A stretch of DNA of 6,304 nucleotides from an uncultured Oscillospiraceae bacterium (GTDB taxonomy: Bacteria > Bacillota > Clostridia > Oscillospirales > Oscillospiraceae): the NCBI GenBank assembly GCA_900758955.1, contig CAAETL010000060.1:1-6304 (forward strand). Direction: 5' to 3'. A model generated the notes under the pieces. The model made no database searches. It was not told where the DNA came from and saw nothing but the letters and a program-made list of their open reading frames with translations. Position numbers and translations under genes: made by a program. The first letter of the stretch is position 1. Every line of letters begins with the position of its first letter. Below, piece after piece: positions 1 through 5,794 of the stretch.

Positions 1-351
1 ATGTCCGCGAAGGAAGTGGGCGGGCTGAAGGTGCTCACCGGCATCCGTCCCGATGCAGACCCCGCCGCCCTGCGTCAGATGGGGGACTTCCTCCGGGACA
101 AGGAGCCCAATGTAGTAGCGGTGCTGGCTTCGGTGAAGGGGGAGAAGATAACCTTCCTGGCCGTCTGCGGCAAGGAAGCAGTCAAGCGGGGCATTAAGGC
201 CGGCGATATTGTCAAGCAGGTCTCCGCCATTGCCGGCGGCTCCGGCGGCGGCAAGCCCGATTCCGCCATGGGCGGCGGCAAAGACCCCTTGATGCTGGAT
301 AACGCCCTGGCCATGGTGGATAACTTTGTCTCTATGAAATTGGAGAAGTGA
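1..351 (+). CDS. alaS: Alanyl-tRNA synthetase, C-terminal part (C-Ala/DHHA1 domain), 5'-partial
   Basis: AlaRS charges tRNA-Ala with alanine in the cytoplasm. Its C-terminal DHHA1 (C-Ala) domain contacts tRNA and helps dimerisation and editing. The 116 visible residues match the end of the protein. A DHHA1 alpha/beta fold covers roughly residues 8-75, and the glycine-rich family signature lies at 79-95 (GGSGGG, KPD, GGGKD). The last helix ends in a lysine-rich tail, as in the E. coli enzyme. AlaRS is normally about 870-880 residues, so the aminoacylation and editing domains lie upstream of the window. The ATG at position 1 is therefore most likely an internal Met rather than the true start. 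A separate DHHA1 fragment produced by a break in alaS cannot be excluded from here. The reading frame is open and ends in TGA, which sits within the possible ribosome binding region of the next ORF. Confidence 0.9.
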   Translation: MSAKEVGGLKVLTGIRPDADPAALRQMGDFLRDKEPNVVAVLASVKGEKITFLAVCGKEAVKRGIKAGDIVKQVSAIAGGSGGGKPDSAMGGGKDPLMLDNALAMVDNFVSMKLEK

Positions 352-364
352 GGAATCATCCCGG

Positions 365-508
365 ATGTATGTGGGTTTTCTGGAGAAGATCATGCGGGGC
401 AAGCTGGTCCCCGGCTCCCGCCACTTTTGTCCGCTGGGACATACCCACAGCCTCATCAACGACGGCGTAGAAGATTTGGAGTTTTTTGCCGTAGTGCCCA
501 ACCAATAG
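365..508 (+). CDS. Small ORF resembling the C-terminal edge of a cupin; probable remnant or microprotein
   Basis: A 47-codon ORF begins 13 nt after the alaS stop. GAGGAA at 350-355 lies 9 nt before the ATG and is an acceptable ribosome binding site. Residues 20-45 (HFCPLGHTHSLIND, then DLEFFAVVP) read like the second conserved motif and last beta strands of a small cupin_2 protein, with H26 and H28 in the place of metal-binding histidines. A complete cupin needs about 100 or more residues and a first GX5HXH motif. Neither can be present, because this frame has a stop at 335-337 and alaS occupies the DNA upstream. It may be a decayed cupin, the 3' end left after a deletion, or a genuine small protein. 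The cupin resemblance is my judgement from the motif. No function is claimed. Confidence 0.5.
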   Translation: MYVGFLEKIMRGKLVPGSRHFCPLGHTHSLINDGVEDLEFFAVVPNQ

Positions 509-533
509 ATGTTTCAAGAAAGGAGCGATTGGC

Positions 534-872
534 ATGAGCGACTGCTTATTCTGCAACATTGCAGGGGGAAAAATCCCCTCCCAAAAGGTCTATGAGGACG
601 ATCAGGTCTATGCTTTCTACGACATTGATCCCCAGGCACCGGTGCATTTTCTGGTAATCCCCAAGGCGCATATCCCCTCCTGCGGGGCAATTACGCCGGA
701 AAATTCCGGTGTGGTGGCCCACGCCTTTGAGGTGATCTCCCAGATCACCCGCGAGATGGGAATCACGGACTTTCGCGTGGTCTCCAACTGCGGCGAACAG
801 GCGGGACAGAGCGTGTTCCATCTGCATTTTCATGTCCTGGCCGGGCGGGATCTGACTTGGCCTCCGGGCTGA
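534..872 (+). CDS. HIT family protein, HINT1-like purine nucleoside phosphoramidase
   Basis: This is a complete histidine-triad protein of 112 residues, the usual length for the bacterial HinT/HINT1 branch. The catalytic triad is HLHFHVL with H96, H98 and H100, preceded by GQSVF, whose Ser93 matches the active-site serine of HINT1. The C-terminus (GRDLTWPPG) is almost that of HINT1 (GRQMHWPPG), which separates it from Fhit- and GalT-type members. C4 and C7 form the CxxC seen in many bacterial members, where it helps bind zinc with histidines. Such enzymes hydrolyse AMP-linked phosphoramidates, including aminoacyl-adenylates made by lysyl-tRNA synthetase. The physiological role in bacteria is poorly defined. 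The start is supported by AAGGAG at 520-525 with 8 nt spacing. It follows alaS and the small ORF by 25 nt and is closed by the terminator at 911-940, so it probably ends the alaS transcript. Confidence 0.93.
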   Translation: MSDCLFCNIAGGKIPSQKVYEDDQVYAFYDIDPQAPVHFLVIPKAHIPSCGAITPENSGVVAHAFEVISQITREMGITDFRVVSNCGEQAGQSVFHLHFHVLAGRDLTWPPG

Positions 873-910
873 ACCGGTCAGGCCTAACGGCGTGTTAACG
901 TAAACGGCAG

Positions 911-940
911 AAAAGGGCCCCGACCATCGGGGCCCTTTTT
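911..940 (+). terminator. Intrinsic terminator after the HIT gene, possibly bidirectional
   Basis: A 9-bp perfect GC-rich stem (GGGCCCCGA at 915-923, TCGGGGCCC at 927-935) with a CCA loop is followed by TTTTT at 936-940. Four A residues at 911-914 pair with the T tract, so the minus strand also reads as a hairpin followed by four U. It separates the alaS-HIT unit from comEC. With no opposing gene nearby, the + direction is the relevant one. Confidence 0.92.
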
Positions 941-1071
941 CCTAAGCCGACGGCAAGACCGCTAGTTTGCTGGCGTGGTGCGATTCGGGAAAATCCTAGT
1001 GCCGTTTCCGGGAGTGGACCGCTTCCGTATCACGGATCGGTACCTTGTCTTAGAGAGATAAAGGAGGCGGA

Positions 1072-3330
1072 ATGAGCCGGTTAACTCTATTGACTTGTGC
1101 GCTAACAGCGGCATGTCTCACCTGCGTATACGCCCGATTTGATGTTAAATGGGGTATCACCCTGGGTGGAGTTTTCTTGCTGGCGGGCCTCGTGATGGGC
1201 ATCCGGCGGAAGCGATGGGGGTGGCGTCGCACCCTGGGCTGGCTCTGCCTTGGCCTGGGCGTGGGGTTTTGCTGGTTCGCCGCATATGACGTCTTGGTTC
1301 GGGCGCCCGTCCGGTGTTTGGAATATGAGACCATCCGATTGGAGGGCCGGGTGACCGATTGGCCCCGTCAGACCGACTATGGCGTTTCGGTAGAAGTGCG
1401 GGGAGGTCCCGCGGAGCAACCGCGGAATCGCTTGATCCTATACTTGGATAAAAATTATGAGACCTTAAGACCCGGCGATACGCTCTCCTGTGTGGCCTAC
1501 TGCAAGCCGTCCACAGTACTCCGGGGGAAATACAGCCCCCGATCTCCCGCCGCGGGTATTCAGCTTCTGGCCACCGCCCAGGGGAACGTGACCGTCCATG
1601 CTGCGGAAAAGCCCGCCCTTCGGGACCTGCCCGCCCTGGCGGCGGGAAAGGTGCGGGAGAAGCTCGACGCCCTCTACCCCACGGAAACTGCCGCGTTTCT
1701 CCGGGCGCTGCTCACCGGGGACAAGTCGGGGCTGGACGATGAGATGCAAAATGCCTTTAGCCGCACAGGACTGAGTCACGTGGTGTCTGTGTCGGGTCTC
1801 CACGTGTCCTTTTTGGCGGGCTTTCTCGCCCTCATCTTCAAGCGCAGGTCTAAGGTTTCCGTGGGGGCGCAAATCGCCGTTATCTTCTTTTTCGCCGCCA
1901 TGGCGGGGAGCGCGCCGGGGAGCATCCGGGCGGCGATCTTATGGTCGGCTGGTCTGCTGGCGCCCCTGCTGGGGAGGGAAAAGGACTTGATCACCACCCT
2001 TTCGGCGGCCCTGTTGGGGATGCTGCTGTGGAACCCCTGGGCCGCCGCCAATGCGGGGCTGCAATTTTCCTTTGCCGCCACCCTGGGCATTTACTGTTTT
2101 GGTCTGCCTCTGCATCAGAAATGGAAACAGCGCCTGCCGGATGGGCCGCTCCGCCGTCCGGCGGATGTGTTGGTGGGAACGATGGCTATCAGCCTGGGAG
2201 CGATGCTGGTGACGGTACCCCTCTCCGCCCTCTATTTTGGACAGACTTCTCTCATTGCGCCCCTATCGAATCTCCTCACCCAGTGGGCGGTATCCGTGGC
2301 GTTTCTGGGCGGGATCTTGTCCGTGCTGTCCGCCGCAATCTGGTTTCCGCTGGGGGCCGGGCTGGCGGTCCTGGTGAAGCTGCCGTCCGGCTTTTTCTTA
2401 GAAACTGCCCGTGTCTTGAGCCGACTGCCCTTTGCAGGGCTCTCCATGACGTCGGTCTATTACATCTGGTGGGTGGCGTTTGCCTATGGCATGGCGCTGA
2501 TTACCCTGCTGTGGCCGGGAAAAAGGCGCCCTGTGCTGCCGATCTGCGCCTGCGTGAGCACCTTATGCCTCTCTATGGTGCTCACCAGTCTCACCGCTAA
2601 GGTGGGGGATCTGCGGGTCAGCGTATTGGATGTGGGGCAGGGGCAGAGCGTTGCCCTGTGCAGTGAGGATTATACCGCGCTGATTGACTGCGGCGGGACC
2701 AAGGACCCCGGCGCGGCGGCGGCCTCCTATTTCCACAGCTTGGGGAAGGACCGGGTGGATCTGCTGATGCTTACCCACTTTCACGACGATCACGCCAATG
2801 GGGTGCCCGAGCTGTTCCGCCGTCTGGAGGTGACCGCCTTAGCGCTTCCTGACGTTGAGCCGGACAATCCCCTACGCCTGGAAATTGAAGAATTGGCAGC
2901 GGCGGCGGGGACAGAAATCTGGTATATTGAAACCCTCTCTCACGTCCCTTTTGGAGAGAGTGAGTTGACCCTCTATCCCCCTCCCTCGGCGGACCAAGCG
3001 GGCAACGAGGCCTGCATGGCGGTGATGGCGTCCTCGGGAGAGTGGGACGCGCTGGTCACGGGGGACATGGACCAGAATGGTGAAATCAACCTGCTTAACG
3101 ATTGGCCGGTGCCCGACATTGAACTGCTGGTGGCCGGGCACCATGGGTCCCGATCTTCCAGCGGCGGGCCGTTTCTCCGGCGGGTGAAGCCGGAATGGGC
3201 GGTGCTGTCGGTGGGATATAATCACTACGGCCATCCTGCCCAGGAGACGCTGAAACGACTGCGTGAGGAGGGGGCGGTCCTCTACCGCACCGACCGGATG
3301 GGGACGGTGACAATTCGAGCGGGTACGTGA
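1072..3330 (+). CDS. comEC: ComEC/Rec2 family DNA uptake channel with C-terminal metallo-beta-lactamase domain
   Basis: ComEC forms the inner-membrane channel that carries single-stranded transforming DNA into the cell. The 752 residues are close to the 776 of B. subtilis ComEC, and all three parts are present. N-terminal hydrophobic segments lie at about 3-20, 26-43 and 52-72 and lead into a DUF4131/OB-like extracytoplasmic region at about 80-185. The Competence membrane domain spans roughly 200-505, with LLTGDKSGL near 213-221 and GLSHVVSVSGLHVS at 233-246. The metallo-beta-lactamase-like domain runs from about 514: DVGQGQS 520-526, DCGG 539-542, HxHxDH at H569/H571/D573/H574, GD at 664-665, GHHGS 689-693 and H718/H721. 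The metal-ligand set looks intact, so the domain may be a working nuclease. AAGGAGG at 1061-1067 supports the start. No comEA is visible upstream and no promoter was recognised. Many gut Clostridia carry comEC without demonstrated competence. Confidence 0.95.
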   Translation: MSRLTLLTCALTAACLTCVYARFDVKWGITLGGVFLLAGLVMGIRRKRWGWRRTLGWLCLGLGVGFCWFAAYDVLVRAPVRCLEYETIRLEGRVTDWPRQTDYGVSVEVRGGPAEQPRNRLILYLDKNYETLRPGDTLSCVAYCKPSTVLRGKYSPRSPAAGIQLLATAQGNVTVHAAEKPALRDLPALAAGKVREKLDALYPTETAAFLRALLTGDKSGLDDEMQNAFSRTGLSHVVSVSGLHVSFLAGFLALIFKRRSKVSVGAQIAVIFFFAAMAGSAPGSIRAAILWSAGLLAPLLGREKDLITTLSAALLGMLLWNPWAAANAGLQFSFAATLGIYCFGLPLHQKWKQRLPDGPLRRPADVLVGTMAISLGAMLVTVPLSALYFGQTSLIAPLSNLLTQWAVSVAFLGGILSVLSAAIWFPLGAGLAVLVKLPSGFFLETARVLSRLPFAGLSMTSVYYIWWVAFAYGMALITLLWPGKRRPVLPICACVSTLCLSMVLTSLTAKVGDLRVSVLDVGQGQSVALCSEDYTALIDCGGTKDPGAAAASYFHSLGKDRVDLLMLTHFHDDHANGVPELFRRLEVTALALPDVEPDNPLRLEIEELAAAAGTEIWYIETLSHVPFGESELTLYPPPSADQAGNEACMAVMASSGEWDALVTGDMDQNGEINLLNDWPVPDIELLVAGHHGSRSSSGGPFLRRVKPEWAVLSVGYNHYGHPAQETLKRLREEGAVLYRTDRMGTVTIRAGT

Positions 3331-3388
3331 ACAGGAAAAGGCCGGGGCCAGACGGTCAGCCGGCAATTGACGAGAAGGAGGACTTTTT

Positions 3389-4444
3389 ATGCCGCCAAAA
3401 GGGAAAAAACCGGATCAAACGGCCTACCGGCAACTAAAAAAGGATATCACGGACAACACCTTGGGCAGCCTGTATCTTTTTCACGGCGAGGAGGCCTATC
3501 TCCGGGACTATTATCTGGAGCAGATGAAGAAAAAGCTCATTGCCGCGGGAATGGAGAGCTTTAATTTTCACACCATAGACGGCAAGTTCTGCACCGCCCA
3601 ATCCCTCAATCAAGTGGTGGACTGCCTGCCCATGATGAGCCGGCGGACCCTGATTGTGGTCACAGATTATGACCTATTCAAGGCGCCTGAGGCGGAGCGG
3701 AACGCCATGGCCGCGCTGCTTGCGGACCTGCCGGACTACTGCTGTCTGGTGTTTGTCTACGACATACTTGCTTACAAACCCGACGCCCGCATGAAAAAGC
3801 TTGCGGGGGTGCTGAAAGAAAAAGGGCAGTCGGTACAGTTCACCCGCCAGGAGCAGGGGGACTTGGTGGACTGGATTCGACGGCGGTTCAAGGCAGCGGA
3901 TCGGGAAATTGACACGGCGGACGCCCAGTATCTGATTTTTTTATGCGGAGACCTGATGAACGGCCTCATCTCAGAGATTGGAAAGATTGGCGCATATGCG
4001 AAAAACCGCCGGGTCACGCGGCAGGACATCGACGCGGTGGCCATTCCCCAATTGGACGCGGTGGTGTTCCAGATGACCGACGCGGTGGCGCGGGGGGACT
4101 TTGACAAGGCGGCTTCCGTATTGGGGGACCTGCTTCATATGCAGCAAGCGCCCATTATGATCCTGTCCGTGCTGGGAAAGCAAATGCGTCAGCTCTACAC
4201 CGCCCGCTTGGCCTTGGACAATGGGAGAAACGCCCAGTACCTGATGAGTCTGTGGGGGATGCGTTCGGCCTATCCCGCGGAAAAGCTCATGCAAAACGCC
4301 CGGCGATTTTCACCCGATTGGTGCCGCCGGTCGGTGCTCCGGTGCTACGAAACCGATGTAGCCATGAAATCCGTGCCAGGCGCGGAGGGGAAGGATCTTC
4401 TCATCTCCCTTTTGTTGGAGATGGCGGCGGGAAAGGCAGCCTGA
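3389..4444 (+). CDS. holA: DNA polymerase III subunit delta
   Basis: The delta subunit is the wrench of the clamp loader: it opens the beta sliding clamp so that it can be loaded on primed DNA. The 351 residues match the family length of about 330-350. The N-terminal segment SLYLFHGEEAYLRDYY (27-42) is the usual start of domain I, a degenerate AAA+ module with HGEE in place of a true Walker A. It is followed by a Walker-B-like strand region near 85-90 (RTLIVVTDYD). Domain II (around 145-215) contains the LMNGLISEIGKIGAYA segment, and the remainder is the helical collar domain. AAGGAGG at 3375-3381 lies 7 nt from the ATG and fixes the start. It sits 58 nt after comEC with no terminator between, matching the common comEC-holA order in Bacillota, and is followed after 1 nt by the RNase M5-like gene. 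Confidence 0.93.
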   Translation: MPPKGKKPDQTAYRQLKKDITDNTLGSLYLFHGEEAYLRDYYLEQMKKKLIAAGMESFNFHTIDGKFCTAQSLNQVVDCLPMMSRRTLIVVTDYDLFKAPEAERNAMAALLADLPDYCCLVFVYDILAYKPDARMKKLAGVLKEKGQSVQFTRQEQGDLVDWIRRRFKAADREIDTADAQYLIFLCGDLMNGLISEIGKIGAYAKNRRVTRQDIDAVAIPQLDAVVFQMTDAVARGDFDKAASVLGDLLHMQQAPIMILSVLGKQMRQLYTARLALDNGRNAQYLMSLWGMRSAYPAEKLMQNARRFSPDWCRRSVLRCYETDVAMKSVPGAEGKDLLISLLLEMAAGKAA

Positions 4445-4445
4445 T

Positions 4446-5048
4446 ATGCTGAAGATTCGAGAGGCAATTGTAGTAGAGGGCCGTTATGATAAGAACACCC
4501 TGTCCCAATTGGTCGATACCGTAATTTTGGAGACCGCCGGCTTTGGCATCTTTAAAAACCAGGAGAAGCTGGCGCTGATTCGCCGGATTGCCCAGGCTAG
4601 AGGGCTCATCATCTTCACCGATGGAGACGGCGCGGGATTTCTCATCCGAAATTATCTGAAAGGCGCGCTTCCCCCGGAACAGGTAAAGCACGCCTATATC
4701 CCCGATATTTACGGGAAAGAGAAGCGAAAACGCCAGAGAGGCGCTGAGGGAAAGCTGGGGGTGGAAGGGATGCGTCCCGCCGTATTGGAGGCCGCTCTGC
4801 GCCGGGCGGGCGCGACGTTTTTGGAGCAAGAGGCGGCGGCAGTCCCCCGCCTCACCAAGGCGGATCTCTTTGCTTGTGGATTAACCGGCGGCCCCGATAG
4901 TGGAAAAAAGCGAAAAACACTCCTGGCGCGCCTTGCCCTGCCGGAGCACCTGTCCACCAACGCACTATTGCCCATCCTGGGGGTTCTCTACACCCGGGAA
5001 CAGTTGATGGCGGAAATTGCCCGGATGGAAAAAGAGGAGCGATTGTAA
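4446..5048 (+). CDS. RNase M5-family protein (Toprim + DUF4093), probable 5S rRNA maturation nuclease
   Basis: The family enzyme RNase M5 (rnmV) trims the 5S rRNA precursor in Bacillota. The 200 residues contain an N-terminal Toprim domain with the catalytic glutamate in VVEGRYD (E11) and the DxD in FTDGDGAG (D59, D61). Next come KHAYIP (81-86) and KLGVEG (103-108), which correspond to KHAFLP and GIGVEH in B. subtilis RNase M5. The C-terminal DUF4093 half has DLFACGLTGGP at 140-150, which parallels DLIHAGLIGGP. The B. subtilis protein is 186 residues. The loop after the DxD is GAGF rather than the FPGE of B. subtilis, and residues 90-102 form a basic insertion, so this is a divergent branch and the exact substrate is inferred. 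The ATG is 1 nt after the holA stop, with GAAAGG at 4431-4436 inside holA, which suggests translational coupling. No 5S gene is visible. Confidence 0.82.
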   Translation: MLKIREAIVVEGRYDKNTLSQLVDTVILETAGFGIFKNQEKLALIRRIAQARGLIIFTDGDGAGFLIRNYLKGALPPEQVKHAYIPDIYGKEKRKRQRGAEGKLGVEGMRPAVLEAALRRAGATFLEQEAAAVPRLTKADLFACGLTGGPDSGKKRKTLLARLALPEHLSTNALLPILGVLYTREQLMAEIARMEKEERL

Positions 5049-5100
5049 CACCCATGCAGACAGCGTGGGAAAAATAATCCAGAAATCGTGAAATTTCTCC

Positions 5101-5129
5101 TTTACTTTTTGAAAGAGACATAGTATAAT
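5101..5129 (+). promoter_or_regulatory. Sigma-A type promoter for rubrerythrin-ferritin
   Basis: The -35 element TTTACT (5101-5106, 4 of 6 consensus positions) and a perfect TATAAT (5124-5129) are separated by the ideal 17 nt. Transcription would start near 5136, giving a 5' UTR of about 74 nt. The surrounding DNA is much richer in AT than the flanking genes, and the next ATG downstream with a strong ribosome binding site is rubrerythrin. This is the clearest promoter in the window. Confidence 0.85.
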
Positions 5130-5137
5130 AGAGACAC

Positions 5138-5158
5138 AATTAAGAATGATTCTCAATT
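5138..5158 (+). promoter_or_regulatory. Fur-family (Fur/PerR) operator over the transcription start
   Basis: A 21-bp palindrome is centred on G5148: left arm AATTAAGAAT, right arm ATTCTCAATT, with 9 of 10 pairs complementary (only A5142/C5154 fails). Its inner 15 bp (TAAGAAT, G, ATTCTCA) has the 7-1-7 layout of Fur-family boxes. By eye it matches the B. subtilis Fur box TGATAATNATTATCA at 11 of 14 defined positions and the PerR box TTATAATNATTATAA at 10 of 14. It begins within about 2 nt of the predicted start site, where bound repressor would block transcription. The genes controlled (peroxide reduction, iron storage) fit either regulator. Which member binds cannot be decided from sequence alone. 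Confidence 0.72.
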
Positions 5159-5209
5159 AAGAGATCTGCGCCAACTAATTGTTAATACGATTATAAGGAG
5201 GAGTAAACA

Positions 5210-5752
5210 ATGAAATTTGTGTGTTCTGTATGTGGTTATGTGCATGAGGGAGATGCCGCCCCTGAGAAATGCCCCCAGTGTAAAGCCCCTAAGGAGAAAT
5301 TCGTGGAGCAATCCGGCGAAATGGCTTGGGCCGCTGAGCATGTGGTGGGAGTGGCCAAGGGCGCCCCTGAAGATATTTTAAGCGACCTGCGGATGAATTT
5401 TAACGGGGAATGTTCCGAAGTGGGCATGTACCTGGCCATGTCCCGCGTGGCCCATCGGGAGGGCTATCCCGAGATTGGACTGTACTGGGAGAAGGCCGCT
5501 TTTGAAGAGGCGGAACACGCCGCAAAGTTTGCCGAACTGCTGGGTGAGGTGGTTACCGATTCCACCAAGAAAAACCTGGAGATGCGGGTGGAGGCCGAAA
5601 ACGGCGCCACGGCTGGCAAGTATGACTTGGCCAAGAGGGCCAAGGAGTTGAACCTGGACGCCATCCACGACACCGTGCACGAGATGGCCCGCGACGAGGC
5701 CCGCCACGGCAAGGCTTTTGAGGGCCTGCTGAAGCGCTACTTCGGCAAATAA
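5210..5752 (+). CDS. Reverse rubrerythrin (N-terminal rubredoxin domain, C-terminal diiron domain)
   Basis: Rubrerythrins are cytoplasmic peroxidases of anaerobes that reduce H2O2, and in the reverse type also O2, using electrons from NADH via rubredoxin reductases. Here the rubredoxin-like [Fe(SCys)4] domain comes first (CSVCGY at 5-10 and CPQC at 21-24; C5, C8, C21, C24). The four-helix diiron domain follows (about 50-180), the reverse of classical rubrerythrin. Likely diiron ligands are E67 (NGECSE), E100 and H103 (EEAEH), E130 (EAENGA) and E163 and H166 (DEARH). The second Glu usually found three residues after E130 in classical rubrerythrin is A133, and I recall such a change being normal in the reverse branch. 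Length is 180 residues, as expected. AAGGAGG at 5195-5201 with 8 nt spacing supports the start. It has its own promoter and operator and lies 42 nt before ferritin with no terminator between. Confidence 0.93.
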   Translation: MKFVCSVCGYVHEGDAAPEKCPQCKAPKEKFVEQSGEMAWAAEHVVGVAKGAPEDILSDLRMNFNGECSEVGMYLAMSRVAHREGYPEIGLYWEKAAFEEAEHAAKFAELLGEVVTDSTKKNLEMRVEAENGATAGKYDLAKRAKELNLDAIHDTVHEMARDEARHGKAFEGLLKRYFGK

Positions 5753-5794
5753 ACACATTTTAAACAGAATTTCCACTCATAAGGAGGTAGCTCG

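Noticed and set aside
967..995. Possible promoter for comEC (TTGCTG, 17 nt, AAAATC)
   Set aside because: The -35 is acceptable but the -10 lacks the key first T and resembles TATAAT poorly. Nothing else in 941-1060 is better.
1024..1036. Small inverted repeat TCCGT/ACGGA upstream of comEC
   Set aside because: A 5-bp stem in GC-rich DNA is expected by chance, and it has no T tract or recognised regulatory motif.
1941..2600. 219-codon open frame on the + strand inside comEC
   Set aside because: It lies wholly within the conserved Competence domain of comEC in another frame. Its composition (Gly, Ala, Arg, Pro, His rich) is typical of a shadow of GC-rich coding DNA.
2872..3366. 164-codon open frame on the minus strand opposite the end of comEC
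   Set aside because: It is antisense to the metallo-beta-lactamase domain, has no recognisable domain, and is rich in Arg, Pro and His as expected for a reverse-strand shadow.
3367..3564. 65-codon + strand frame overlapping the holA start
   Set aside because: holA has the better ribosome binding site and a clear family match in its own frame, so this is an overlapping shadow.
5081..5098. Hairpin AGAAAT/ATTTCT after the RNase M5-like gene as a terminator
   Set aside because: The stem is only 6 bp and AT-rich, and the following T tract is interrupted (CCTTTACTTTTT) and overlaps the -35 element of the rubrerythrin promoter. It is too weak to call.
5378..5776. 132-codon minus-strand open frame opposite rubrerythrin
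   Set aside because: The + strand encodes a complete rubrerythrin with all metal ligands, and the antisense product shows no family features.
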